Source of the DNA: Psychrobacter sp. 4Bb
Lineage (GTDB): Bacteria > Pseudomonadota > Gammaproteobacteria > Pseudomonadales > Moraxellaceae
DNA length: 64,000 nt
Direction: 5' to 3'
NCBI RefSeq assembly: GCF_002836735.1
Contig: NZ_PJAS01000059.1
Location: forward strand, 97,898-161,897
A model generated the notes under the pieces. The model did not search any database, was not told the DNA's origin, and worked only from the letters and a program-made list of their open reading frames with translations. Positions 1 to 8,397 of the stretch are shown here, in pieces. Position 1 is the first letter of the stretch. The number at the start of each line of letters is the position of its first letter. Position numbers and translations under genes: made by a program.

Positions 1-923
1 TTGCCCACTTGCTCACGGCGATCGCTACGCTCTTCACGTAAGGCTTTTAGTTCACGGACACGGCCCTCATTACGGGTGCGACGGGCTTTGATACCTTGGC
101 GAATCCAAACTTCTTCTTGTGCCAGTTTTTTATCAAAGTTAGCATTGTTCTTTTCTTCAGCCTGTAACTGTAGCTCTTTTAGCTCTTGATAGCGCGCGTA
201 ACCACCTTCACCTTGTGTTACGTCGTAGCTAGTCAATTGGCCACGGTCAAGCTCAATAATGCGAGTCGATAGCTTATTTACGAATGCTCTATCATGAGTC
301 ACGAACAACAACGTCAGGCCTTGCCAATCCAGCAAAAAGCGCTCTAACCATTCGATACTTTCAACATCCAAATGGTTGGTTGGCTCATCTAGTAGTAGCA
401 CATCAGGCTTAGTAACTAGCGCACGAGCAAGTAACACGCGGCGTTTACGACCACCAGATAGGGATGATAAGTCGTCTTCTGGATTAAGGCCCATGGTCGT
501 AATCAGACGCATGGCATCGCGTTCTAAGTCCCAACCATGTACCGCATCGATATCATGTTGTAGGGTCGCCATGTGCTCACAGGCATCCATATCGCCATTC
601 GCGCACATATCGACTTGCTTATTATAGTTAATGAGCAAATCAGCCGTGCGACGACTGCCGCCCATAACGATGTCTAATATGCGACCGCTAGTTTCAGGAA
701 CATCTTGCTCTAGCATCGCTACACGCATGCTACTGTTGGTAATAATCTCGCCACTGTCAGGCTGCAATGAGCCATTGATCAGTTTAAACAAAGTAGATTT
801 ACCTTCGCCGTTGCGGCCAATCAAGCACACACGCTCGCCTGTATTGATAGAAAAATCAATACCATCAAGAACAGGCGCGACGCCAAAGGCTAAGTGAATG
901 TCTTTTAAATGAATCAGTGCCAT
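1..923 (-). CDS. uup: ABC-F family ATPase Uup, 5' part only (runs off the window)
   Basis: This is the N-terminal ~307 residues of a soluble ABC-F ATPase; the C-terminal half lies outside the window. A Walker A motif GRNGEGKS lies at residues 36-43, followed by the signature LSGGRKRR, Walker B LLLDEPTNHLD and the switch histidine in VTHDRAF. The linker contains KLAQEEVWIRQGIKARRTRN, which is characteristic of Uup rather than EttA or YheS. Uup-type proteins act on ribosomes or branched DNA and affect precise transposon excision; that role comes from the family. The start is the ATG at 921-923, giving MALIHLKDIHLAFG. There is no membrane segment, as expected for ABC-F. The identity is firm although the second ATPase domain is not seen. 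Confidence 0.93.
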   Translation of the reverse strand, partial: MALIHLKDIHLAFGVAPVLDGIDFSINTGERVCLIGRNGEGKSTLFKLINGSLQPDSGEIITNSSMRVAMLEQDVPETSGRILDIVMGGSRRTADLLINYNKQVDMCANGDMDACEHMATLQHDIDAVHGWDLERDAMRLITTMGLNPEDDLSSLSGGRKRRVLLARALVTKPDVLLLDEPTNHLDVESIEWLERFLLDWQGLTLLFVTHDRAFVNKLSTRIIELDRGQLTSYDVTQGEGGYARYQELKELQLQAEEKNNANFDKKLAQEEVWIRQGIKARRTRNEGRVRELKALREERSDRREQVG

Positions 924-1163
924 AGAGTATCTTAAGCTTATATAATAGTGAGGTAGGGGTTGTTGCAAAATTGCCTGCAGTATAACATGCCACCGCATCA
1001 CTGTAGTGGGAGTAAATAGTTTTATCAGTACTATTTATTGCTTTTACTAATGGATGCTATTTAACGACTATTATTATAGATTTATCTCTAATCTACAGTA
1101 CTCCTTGAACACCTTAATAATCCATTCTTTCACTTTAATACTTACTATGATCTAGAGAAAAAT

Positions 1164-1421
1164 ATGAACCAATCTAAAACTACAACCGATACTTCTACAG
1201 TGCAAGATGATCTGCAAGCCCAAGTAATCGATTTGCAAATGAGCCTCGCGCACCTTGAAGTTACCGTCGAACGACTGGATGACGTAATCACGCGACAAGA
1301 CAAAGATATTCATACGCTGCAACGTCAACTACAGCTGATTTATAAACAGATTGAGGGTCAAGATACGGAAAGTGGCATTGCACCATTCGATGTAATGGCA
1401 GACAGACCGCCACATTATTGA
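1164..1421 (+). CDS. slyX: SlyX family protein
   Basis: An 85-residue protein with the two hallmarks of SlyX: a heptad-rich coiled coil (about residues 15-66) and a C-terminus ending in APFDVMADRPPHY, close to the usual SlyX ending. The function of the family is not established; it often neighbours slyD or other translation and folding genes. It is divergent from uup, with 240 bp between the two genes. No strong Shine-Dalgarno precedes the ATG, only a purine-rich AGAGAAAAAT. The family assignment is confident and the role is unknown. Confidence 0.88.
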   Translation: MNQSKTTTDTSTVQDDLQAQVIDLQMSLAHLEVTVERLDDVITRQDKDIHTLQRQLQLIYKQIEGQDTESGIAPFDVMADRPPHY

Positions 1422-1535
1422 TAAGTAAGATTTGGAAAGAAAATCTTTTAATAACGGAAAATATATACGTATTTTTATATATAGATACTGTTTAATGACT
1501 ATGTGGTCATAACATGGGAATAATGTGTTTTTGTA

Positions 1536-1554
1536 GTTGTTTTAGTGTTAAAAA
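1536..1554 (+). promoter_or_regulatory. Upstream element shared by the two FadL genes, copy 1
   Basis: The 19-base stretch GTTGTTTTAGTGTTAAAAA lies about 87 bases before the first FadL start. It recurs with one mismatch at 3048-3066, before the second FadL gene. Most of the surrounding leader sequence is not conserved between the two copies, so this block may carry promoter or operator function. A hairpin (TACTGATTACC pairing with GGTAAAACAGTA, 1579-1622) lies between it and the ribosome site. The regulatory role is inferred. Confidence 0.4.
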
Positions 1555-1640
1555 ATCTTTACTATCTTCCACCTCGGATACTGATTACCTATTAATACTG
1601 GGTAAAACAGTAAAACAATGCGGATGTTTGGAGATATAAA

Positions 1641-2870
1641 ATGCGCCACACCTTTCATTTAAAAACTCTTGCAGTAGCTGTTGCTACTCTTTCTGTTGCT
1701 AGCGTCGCTAGTGCTGCTGGTCTTGATCGCTCAGGCCAAGATATCACCGCATTCCTACAAGACGGCACTTATGCAGAAGCTGTCTACACTTATATCGATG
1801 CTGACGTTACCGGTAAAGATACCTCAGGTAATAAGATCGATGACATCGCAGAGTCTTATGACTTTTTCCGTTACGGTGTAAAAACAGATATCAACGACAC
1901 GTTTAGTGTTGGCGTCTTATATGATGAGCCTTTTGGCGCAGCCGCTGATTATACTGGTAACAATAATTTTGTGGATCAGAATCCTCTTTCACCTAGAAAT
2001 GATGAGGGTACGAATGTAGAAGTACGTACAGAGAGTATTACTGGTATCCTTGGTGCAAAATTTGGTCAAAATAAAAACTTCCAAGTATACGGTGGCCCAG
2101 TTGCTCAGCGCGTAAAGGCAGATGTAAAGCTACGCGGTCCTGCTTATGAAGCTGCGAACGGTTACACTACGAATATTAATGCTGATCAAGATTATGGTTA
2201 TATCGCAGGCGTAGCTTATAGCAAGCCTGAAATTGCGTTAAAAGCATCATTAACATACCGATCGGAAATCGAACATAACGCTCAAGCATCTGAAATTTAT
2301 CCTGTTGTAGGTTCTGGTCTTATACCAGCTCCTGTGGTTTCTGCACTTGGTCTGTCAACAAACAGAGTTAATAGCATTGAAATAACTACGCCTGAATCAG
2401 TGAACTTTGATTTTCAAACTGGCATCAACCCTACAACCCTAGCGACTGCAAAAGTACGTTGGGTACCATGGAGTGATTTTGCTATCGTACCATCACTATA
2501 TAACGATGTTAGCAAGATTTCGACTCAGGATGATAAGGGGTTAGCGTTAGTTAGCTATGATGACGATCAATGGCAAGTAGAGCTTGGCCTAGCCAAACGC
2601 TTAACGCCAGCATTAGCAGTCTCTGGTAATATCGGTTGGGATAGCGGTGCAGGTAACCCTGTCACTTCGTTAGGTCCTATCGAAGGCTATTATAGTGCTG
2701 GCCTTGGCGCAAAATATAATGTTACCGAGAACTGGGCAATATCTGCTGGCGGTAAATACTTATGGTTCGGTGATGCCAAAGGTCAAATCCCAACTAAGAC
2801 GATTGTTAGTGACTTCGAAAGTAACGATGGTTTTGTATTGGGTGTAAAGGTATCTTACCAAGCTCAGTAA
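1641..2870 (+). CDS. FadL/OmpP1/TodX family outer-membrane transport protein, paralogue 1
   Basis: A 409-residue outer-membrane beta-barrel protein of the FadL family, which carries long-chain fatty acids and other hydrophobic compounds across the outer membrane. A signal peptide of about 25 residues ends in SVASA/AGLDRSGQD. The body is rich in alternating hydrophobic and aromatic strands. The C-terminal part (ITPESVNFDFQTGINP onward, ending GFVLGVKVSYQAQ) has the FadL barrel pattern, though the last residue is Gln rather than Phe. GGAG sits 9 bases before the ATG. The following gene is a close paralogue. The substrate cannot be read from sequence. Confidence 0.88.
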   Translation: MRHTFHLKTLAVAVATLSVASVASAAGLDRSGQDITAFLQDGTYAEAVYTYIDADVTGKDTSGNKIDDIAESYDFFRYGVKTDINDTFSVGVLYDEPFGAAADYTGNNNFVDQNPLSPRNDEGTNVEVRTESITGILGAKFGQNKNFQVYGGPVAQRVKADVKLRGPAYEAANGYTTNINADQDYGYIAGVAYSKPEIALKASLTYRSEIEHNAQASEIYPVVGSGLIPAPVVSALGLSTNRVNSIEITTPESVNFDFQTGINPTTLATAKVRWVPWSDFAIVPSLYNDVSKISTQDDKGLALVSYDDDQWQVELGLAKRLTPALAVSGNIGWDSGAGNPVTSLGPIEGYYSAGLGAKYNVTENWAISAGGKYLWFGDAKGQIPTKTIVSDFESNDGFVLGVKVSYQAQ

Positions 2871-2910
2871 ATCACAAATAAATTATGTGATGCTGTTTGT
2901 TATTAATATT

Positions 2911-2940
2911 AAAAGCGATCCTTTAAGGGTCGCTTTTTTA
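2911..2940 (+). terminator. Rho-independent terminator after FadL paralogue 1
   Basis: The stem AGCGATCC / GGGTCGCT has a TTTAA loop and runs into TTTTTT. It lies 40 bases after the stop codon, so the two tandem porin genes are probably separate transcription units. The remainder of 2871-3178 holds the leader of the next gene. Confidence 0.85.
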
Positions 2941-3047
2941 TTATGTATTTTTAAAAATCACATTAAAGACAAAAAGTAAACCACAGCATTTTATTTATAT
3001 CTTATATGTACTGTTCAGTCATATTTGAGAAATAAAGCACTTTAAAT

Positions 3048-3066
3048 GTTGTTTTAGTGTCAAAAA
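3048..3066 (+). promoter_or_regulatory. Upstream element shared by the two FadL genes, copy 2
   Basis: GTTGTTTTAGTGTCAAAAA matches the element at 1536-1554 at 18 of 19 positions and lies at a similar distance from its gene. It is followed by the inverted repeat at 3093-3146. Confidence 0.4.
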
Positions 3067-3092
3067 GGCATTAGTATTCAACTTAGGACACG

Positions 3093-3146
3093 ACTTTGAT
3101 AACTTCAATGCTAAGCGCTGCAATGCTATATATTGGTTATCAAAGT
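3093..3146 (+). repeat. Inverted repeat in the leader of FadL paralogue 2
   Basis: ACTTTGATAAC (3093-3103) is perfectly complementary to GTTATCAAAGT (3136-3146) around a 32-base interior that contains CAATGCTA twice. It ends 32 bases before the start codon of the second FadL gene. It could be an mRNA hairpin in the 5' leader or a pair of operator half-sites. Confidence 0.5.
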
Positions 3147-3178
3147 AGTAATACAACAAGGACCGTTGGAGATACACA

Positions 3179-4525
3179 ATGCGCACTACTTTTCACTTAA
3201 AAACCCTTGCAGTAGCGATCGCTACTCTTTCTGTCGCTAGCATGACTAATGCTGCTGGTCTTGATCGTTCAGGTCAGGATGTCACCGCTTTCTTGCAAGA
3301 TGGAACCTATGCTGAAGCCGTCTATACCTATATTGATGCTGATGTAAGTGGTTATGATAGTGCTAATGTCAACCCTGATGAAAAAGCTTATGAACGTGGT
3401 AATAAAACGGGTGATATTGCTGAAGCTTATGACTTTTTCCGTTATGGTGTAAAAACTGATATCAATGATACGTTCAGTATTGGCTTACTATACGATGAGC
3501 CCTTCGGTGCTGCGGCTGAATATACTCAAAGCAATTTTGTGGCAAGCAATAACCCTCAAGCTTCTGGAGGCGAATTAGTAACTGATGGGGTAGATGCGAC
3601 GACCGCAGGTGGCATAGCGTTAGCTGAATCAACGACTGCGGGTGAAAATACTAATGTAGAAGTTCGTAGCCAGAGCTTAACAGGGATCCTTGGTATGAAG
3701 TTTGGCGCCAATAAAAACTTTCAAGTTTATGGCGGTCCAGTAGCACAGCGTATTCAGTCTGAAACAAAACTACGTGGTCTTGCTTACGGTCCAGCCACTG
3801 GCTATACGTCGAACAGTAACCCTGATATGGACTATGGTTATATAGCAGGTATTGCCTACAGTAAGCCTGAAATCGCATTAAAAGCTGCATTGACATATCG
3901 TTCCGAAATTGATCATAGTATAGAAATATCTGAAACTTATCCGATAAGAGGTGTTAGAGGGCTTGGATCAAACGCCGCAACCGCTCCTATAGCACTGATA
4001 AACTCTTTATCAACTCAAGTCAGCAACTACGAGATTACCACCCCTAAATCAGTCAACTTTGATTTCCAAACAGGTATCAATCCGACTACTTTAGCAACGG
4101 CAAAAGTCCGTTGGGTACCTTGGAGTGACTTTGTTATTACTCCACCACTGTATAATGCTACTAGTAAACTCAATCCTCTGTACCAAGATGATGGATTAAA
4201 TTTGGTTGAGTATGAAGATGATCAGTGGCAGGTAGAGTTGGGTCTGGCCAAGCGTGTCGCTCCAGCATTGGCTATCAGTGGTACCGTTGGTTGGGACAGT
4301 GGTGCCGGGGATCCAACGACCTCATTAGGTCCTGTCGATGGTTACTATAGTGTCGGTCTTGGTGCCAAGTACAACGTAACCGAGAACTGGGCGGTATCTG
4401 CTGGTGGTAAGTACTTATGGTTTGGTGACGCTCAAGGCGCCCTACCGACTGACAAAATCGTTGCTGATTTTGAAGACAATGATGGCTTTATTGCTGGTGT
4501 AAAGATTTCTTATCAAGCAAGATAA
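3179..4525 (+). CDS. FadL/OmpP1/TodX family outer-membrane transport protein, paralogue 2
   Basis: A 448-residue tandem paralogue of the preceding porin. The signal peptide (ending SMTNA/AGLDRSGQD), the first ~30 mature residues and the C-terminal barrel (NFDFQTGINPTTLATAKVRW onward) are nearly identical between the two. This copy carries about 40 extra residues, mainly an Ala/Thr/Gly-rich insertion around residues 115-160 where surface loops would lie. GGAG precedes the ATG by 8 bases. The pattern suggests gene duplication followed by loop divergence, possibly changing substrate or phage exposure; that is inference. It has its own terminator downstream. Confidence 0.88.
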   Translation: MRTTFHLKTLAVAIATLSVASMTNAAGLDRSGQDVTAFLQDGTYAEAVYTYIDADVSGYDSANVNPDEKAYERGNKTGDIAEAYDFFRYGVKTDINDTFSIGLLYDEPFGAAAEYTQSNFVASNNPQASGGELVTDGVDATTAGGIALAESTTAGENTNVEVRSQSLTGILGMKFGANKNFQVYGGPVAQRIQSETKLRGLAYGPATGYTSNSNPDMDYGYIAGIAYSKPEIALKAALTYRSEIDHSIEISETYPIRGVRGLGSNAATAPIALINSLSTQVSNYEITTPKSVNFDFQTGINPTTLATAKVRWVPWSDFVITPPLYNATSKLNPLYQDDGLNLVEYEDDQWQVELGLAKRVAPALAISGTVGWDSGAGDPTTSLGPVDGYYSVGLGAKYNVTENWAVSAGGKYLWFGDAQGALPTDKIVADFEDNDGFIAGVKISYQAR

Positions 4526-4549
4526 TTTCTTGGTATAACTGCTAGATAA

Positions 4550-4581
4550 TAAAAAAGCGACCTATGATGGGTTGCTTTTTT
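4550..4581 (+). terminator. Rho-independent terminator after FadL paralogue 2
   Basis: AAAAAAGCGACC and GGGTTGCTTTTTT pair across a TATGAT loop (one G-T pair) and end in a T run 25 bases past the stop codon. Confidence 0.85.
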
Positions 4582-4920
4582 ATGCAACTTCTAAAAAATA
4601 TTTGATTATTCATATTTATATCTAAGTAGAACAGCAAAGATAATCTTTATAGTACTAATTCATATAGCAAGGCTACATCTTATTTGCCTAGTTTAGTTTC
4701 CTGTCTATATATAGTGAGTATCTTACGGATCAAAGGTTGATAATTACTTACACCTTATCGAACATCTAGTAAGTTGCTAATGACATAGCATACTCAAGAT
4801 ACACAACGAAAAGAACTAAAAACGTAATCAAATTTGATATTAAGAAAAGATAGTATTGTTGATAAAGGCCTACCGTTCAAGGGTGTGTAGCAGTTGAACT
4901 GCCAAATAGGCTAGGACAAT
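4582..4920. other. Intergenic stretch with no supported gene
   Basis: AT-rich spacer between the second FadL gene and the putP end. The only structure I see is a 13-base palindrome GCAGTTGAACTGC at 4890-4902. No reading frame, tRNA fold or transposase remnant could be supported. Confidence 0.5.
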
Positions 4921-5046
4921 CTAGCGTAGTATACCCATCACAGGGCTATTAGATGCTACTATCTTTGTCCATACTCCTGTCTCACTCGCCATAATTTCTC
5001 TTGGTTCGATACCGTAGTAGGTTAAATATACTAAGTCGTTACTCAT
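4921..5046 (-). CDS. Possible 41-residue small protein downstream of putP
   Basis: An ATG-initiated frame reads MSNDLVYLTYYGIEPREIMA... and ends ...SNSPVMGILR before TAG. The composition is protein-like, and an AGG lies 7 bases before the ATG within the 3' arm of the putP terminator hairpin. I do not recognise the sequence. It may be a real small protein read by terminator read-through, the remnant of a longer gene, or chance. Confidence 0.25.
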   Translation of the reverse strand: MSNDLVYLTYYGIEPREIMASETGVWTKIVASNSPVMGILR

Positions 5047-5080
5047 AAAAAAACCTCGCCACAAGTGACGAGGTTTTTTT
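5047..5080 (-). terminator. Strong terminator after putP
   Basis: AAAAAAACCTCG and CGAGGTTTTTTT form a long stem with an inner CAC/GTG pair set around AA. It lies 30 bases downstream of the putP stop. The symmetry of A and T runs would let it work in both directions. Confidence 0.88.
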
Positions 5081-5110
5081 ATAACAATAATCTTAAGATT
5101 TTACGTAAAC

Positions 5111-6610
5111 TTATTTGTTTAAGTTTAGCTCCATCTCTTTGTACTTAGCAGAAACTGAAGGTCTTGGACCACCAGTCATGATACTAACGGCAAAGATAGC
5201 GATAGTACTTAAGATAAAGCCTGGAACGATAGCATATAACCAGCTATTTAGTGCCATACCATCTACTTGGAAAGGACCATAAATCCATAGGATAACAGTC
5301 AACGCACCAACAACCATACCAGCAACAGCACCATTACGGTTCATACCACGCCATGTAAGGCTGAAGATAACCAATGGACCAAACGCTGCACCGAATCCTG
5401 CCCATGCATTAGAAACTAAGTTCAATACTGAGCTATCTGGGTTAGACGCTAGCATAATGGCAACAATAGCGACAATGATAACTGAGATACGACCAACCAA
5501 TACCTGGCGAGCTTCTGGTGCGTCTTTATCAAAGAATAGTTTGTATACATCTTTGGTTAGAGAGCTTGATACAACCAATAGCTGCGATGAGATAGTACTC
5601 ATAATTGCTGCTAAAATAGCTGCTAATAGGAAACCTGAAACCAATGGATGGAACAAGAACTGAGTGAATACTAAGAAGATAGTCTCAGGATCGTCTAGCG
5701 TCATCGCAGTTTTTTGTACGTAGGCACGACCAGCAAAACCAGTCATTAGTGAACCAACCAGACTCACAACCATCCAGCTCATACCGATATTACGTGCGGT
5801 TGGCACATCTCTCACTGAACGAATCGCCATAAAACGTACGATAATATGCGGTTGGCCAAAGTAACCTAAGCCCCATGCCATGAGTGAGATAATACCGATA
5901 ACACTCATACCGCTAGTAACGTCTAAAAGGGTAGGATCGATGTTTCTAACCGCTTCTGTAGTGGCTGAAATACCACCAAGATCAGTAAAGGCAACGACAG
6001 GTACGATTACCATGGCAAACAGCATGATGACGCCCTGTACGAAATCGGTCATAGATACTGCTAAGAAACCACCGAATAGCGTATAAGCCACAACCACACC
6101 AGCAGTAACCCATAGGCCAGTACTATACGATAGGTTAAGTGAGCTTTCGAAGAGTTTACCACCACCTACAAGACTTGCAGCGGTATAGACGGTAAAGAAT
6201 AGAATGATGACCACTGCTGAGATGACGCGTAGCATGTGCGACTTGTCTTCAAAGCGGTTGGCGAAATAATCTGGTAGGGTGATAGCGTTGTCAGCCACTT
6301 CGGTATAAACACGAAGGCGAGGTGCTACGATGAGATAGTTTAATAATGCACCTAATGTCAAACCAAGCGCGATCCAAATACTGACCACACCATCGGCAAA
6401 CATATAACCAGGTAAGCCAAGTAGTAACCAACCTGACATATCTGATGCACCTGCAGAAAGTGCGGTTACTGCTGGGCCTAAGTTACGACCCCCTAACATA
6501 TAGCCTTCAGTATCATTGGCTTGCTTAAAATAAGCGTAAACACCAATCCCAATCATCACTAAGAAATAGGCGCCGAGTGATATCAGCACGCCACTAGAAA
6601 CTCCGTTCAT
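5111..6610 (-). CDS. putP: Sodium/proline symporter PutP
   Basis: A 499-residue solute:sodium symporter (SSF) family protein of the inner membrane, close to the ~502 residues of E. coli PutP. It would take up L-proline with Na+ for nutrition or osmoprotection. The N-terminal region has the PutP pattern: GGRNLGPAVTALSAGASDMSGWLLLGLPG (about residues 41-69) contains the Asp and Ser equivalent to the sodium-site residues of E. coli PutP. About 13 hydrophobic segments follow, with WGLGYFGQPHIIVRFMA in the middle. It stands alone between terminators; no putA is next to it. Family is certain and proline specificity is likely. Confidence 0.92.
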   Translation of the reverse strand: MNGVSSGVLISLGAYFLVMIGIGVYAYFKQANDTEGYMLGGRNLGPAVTALSAGASDMSGWLLLGLPGYMFADGVVSIWIALGLTLGALLNYLIVAPRLRVYTEVADNAITLPDYFANRFEDKSHMLRVISAVVIILFFTVYTAASLVGGGKLFESSLNLSYSTGLWVTAGVVVAYTLFGGFLAVSMTDFVQGVIMLFAMVIVPVVAFTDLGGISATTEAVRNIDPTLLDVTSGMSVIGIISLMAWGLGYFGQPHIIVRFMAIRSVRDVPTARNIGMSWMVVSLVGSLMTGFAGRAYVQKTAMTLDDPETIFLVFTQFLFHPLVSGFLLAAILAAIMSTISSQLLVVSSSLTKDVYKLFFDKDAPEARQVLVGRISVIIVAIVAIMLASNPDSSVLNLVSNAWAGFGAAFGPLVIFSLTWRGMNRNGAVAGMVVGALTVILWIYGPFQVDGMALNSWLYAIVPGFILSTIAIFAVSIMTGGPRPSVSAKYKEMELNLNK

Positions 6611-6705
6611 ATAAATTGTCCTTAACCAACATGGTTGGCTGTAATTATTTTTTAACTATAAAAGTTCTGTCCTACAAGGCGATGTCCAAAACAATATTTA
6701 AAGAC

Positions 6706-6741
6706 AAAAAAAGCCATTAATTGAGACATAATGGCTTTTTT
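6706..6741 (-). terminator. Terminator between the LysR gene and putP
   Basis: AAAAAAGCCATTA pairs with TAATGGCTTTTTT. It lies ~330 bases past the LysR stop and ~100 bases upstream of putP, so it should isolate putP from LysR transcription. The stretch 6742-7067 between it and the LysR stop contains nothing else that I can identify. Confidence 0.8.
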
Positions 6742-7067
6742 CAGTATCTTCTGTAGTTTTATATGATTGATGTTGTTCTATGGCTAGCACTCATATAGAG
6801 ATAGAGAACAACGGGAACATCGCATTCCACTTATCTATTGTTATTGCTCGCATCTGCTATTTATATATGAGTATTAGCAACCTACATCATCAATCTAAAC
6901 CATTAAACCTACTGTTAACCATCATATCTTACTAGAAGTATTCAATATATGACTATCAGTGTCCTTGTGGTAAATTTTTGTTATAAAAGCAACGTCAAGC
7001 GTATTATAACGCATGAGAGTCACAAATGCGAATAGCTTAATGGTTAGACTGTTATAGCGAGCTCTTT

Positions 7068-7940
7068 TTATTCAATAGGCGCAAGTAAGTCTAGTAGGGC
7101 GGTCACGCTGCTAGATTGAGTTAATTTTGGATTGATGACCACACCTAAATAGCGTTGTAATTCAATATTGTCAGCCATATCGATACGTTCCAAGTCTTGA
7201 CTGACCATCGTTTGTGGTAGTACTGACCAACCAAGACCAACAGATACCAGCATACGGATAGACTCAAGAGGGTTGGTGCTCATCGTGGCATAAGGCTTCA
7301 GATTGTGCTTGGCAAATTCGGCCAAAGTAATCTGACTGGTAAAGGTATTGGCAGAAGGCAAAATGGCAGGATAGCGCGCTAACTGCTCCAACGTCACATT
7401 AGATTTAGTAGCCAAAGGTGATAGCGTACCCGTCATAAAATAAAGAGGGTCTGACCAGAGCGTGTGATAAGTTAAGCGCTTATCGTAGACCGGTGGAAGC
7501 GTAACAAAGGCTAAAGACAAATCACCATCTAGTACTGCTTTGTGCGCTTTTTCAGAATCTACGAAGTGTACTTCTAACTGAACAGCTGGATAAGCTTGAA
7601 TAAAGTGTTTAAGGACAGGTGCTAAATGATGTAGGCCAATATGATGGCTAGTACCAATGACTAATTTGCCAGAAACGATATGCTGAGAATGCTGCAAGTT
7701 GATTTTAAAGTTCTCATAATCTTCCAGCCAACGCTTGGCATGAGGTAGCATTTCACTGGCAGCTTGAGTAGGTACAATTCCACGTCCTACCGTATCAAAC
7801 AAGGTAATATTAAACTCGTCTTCTAAGTTTTTGATACGTTTACTGACAGCAGGCTGAGTGATAAACAGCTTTTCTGCGGCACCTGAGATACTGCCAGTGT
7901 GCATAACGGTAACGAATGTCGTCAAGTTTGTGGTGTTCAA
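7068..7940 (-). CDS. LysR-type transcriptional regulator, divergent from leuC
   Basis: A 290-residue LysR-type regulator. The winged helix-turn-helix occupies residues 3-60, with the recognition region SISGAAEKLFITQPAVSKRIKNLEDEF. The co-inducer-binding domain follows from about residue 90 (GKLVIGTSHHIGLHHLAPVLKHF). It is transcribed away from leuC, with 457 bp between the starts. This is the classic layout in which a LysR protein controls the divergent gene, so regulation of leuCDB is the obvious hypothesis but is not shown by the sequence. The similarity in layout does not establish it as LeuO. Confidence 0.88.
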   Translation of the reverse strand: MNTTNLTTFVTVMHTGSISGAAEKLFITQPAVSKRIKNLEDEFNITLFDTVGRGIVPTQAASEMLPHAKRWLEDYENFKINLQHSQHIVSGKLVIGTSHHIGLHHLAPVLKHFIQAYPAVQLEVHFVDSEKAHKAVLDGDLSLAFVTLPPVYDKRLTYHTLWSDPLYFMTGTLSPLATKSNVTLEQLARYPAILPSANTFTSQITLAEFAKHNLKPYATMSTNPLESIRMLVSVGLGWSVLPQTMVSQDLERIDMADNIELQRYLGVVINPKLTQSSSVTALLDLLAPIE

Positions 7941-8246
7941 ACGAATGTCCTTAGCTACTTTATGAGCTATAAATAAAAGTTGGCTGACCCAATCACAACG
8001 TATTAGAAAAAAAAGTTTGCGTCTGGTTAAAAATCATCAATTATTATTATAGGATTTGCCTGCTATAATCACAAGACATCGAGGCATATTGTGACATATT
8101 TATTCTAAAAAATTGGCTATTTGCCATTTAAAACGTATTTTAAGCGTTAATTTTAGTCATATGTTGGGTCTCATAAAGAAATAATATTTAAATTTTAGAT
8201 ACGACAGTAATTATTAAACATTGTAGATAGACATAGCATTTACATA

Positions 8247-8326
8247 AGATCTCTTGCATAAGTCATTGCTAGCCTTTGATACTCCGTTAACGAAGGTCAA
8301 TAAAACGGTACTTTTGCAAGAGGTCT
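8247..8326. mobile_element. 80-bp MITE-like element in the leuC promoter region
   Basis: AGATCTCTTGCATAAGT (8247-8263) and the reverse complement of 8310-8326, AGACCTCTTGCAAAAGT, match at 15 of 17 positions. The element is flanked on both sides by ATA, a possible 3-bp target duplication (8244-8246 and 8327-8329). There is no coding capacity. The end sequence and the 3-bp duplication would fit a non-autonomous derivative of an IS5-superfamily element; that family placement is an inference. Confidence 0.5.
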
Positions 8327-8397
8327 ATAGAATCTTAGCTTGGCAATTTGCAAGTAAGTAAAAATTAAGTAATTAGTAACCTATAAAGGATAGCAAC

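Noticed and set aside
4861..4920. Possible tRNA-like or small RNA sequence around the palindrome GCAGTTGAACTGC
   Set aside because: No cloverleaf, anticodon arm or CCA could be folded; only a short palindrome remains.
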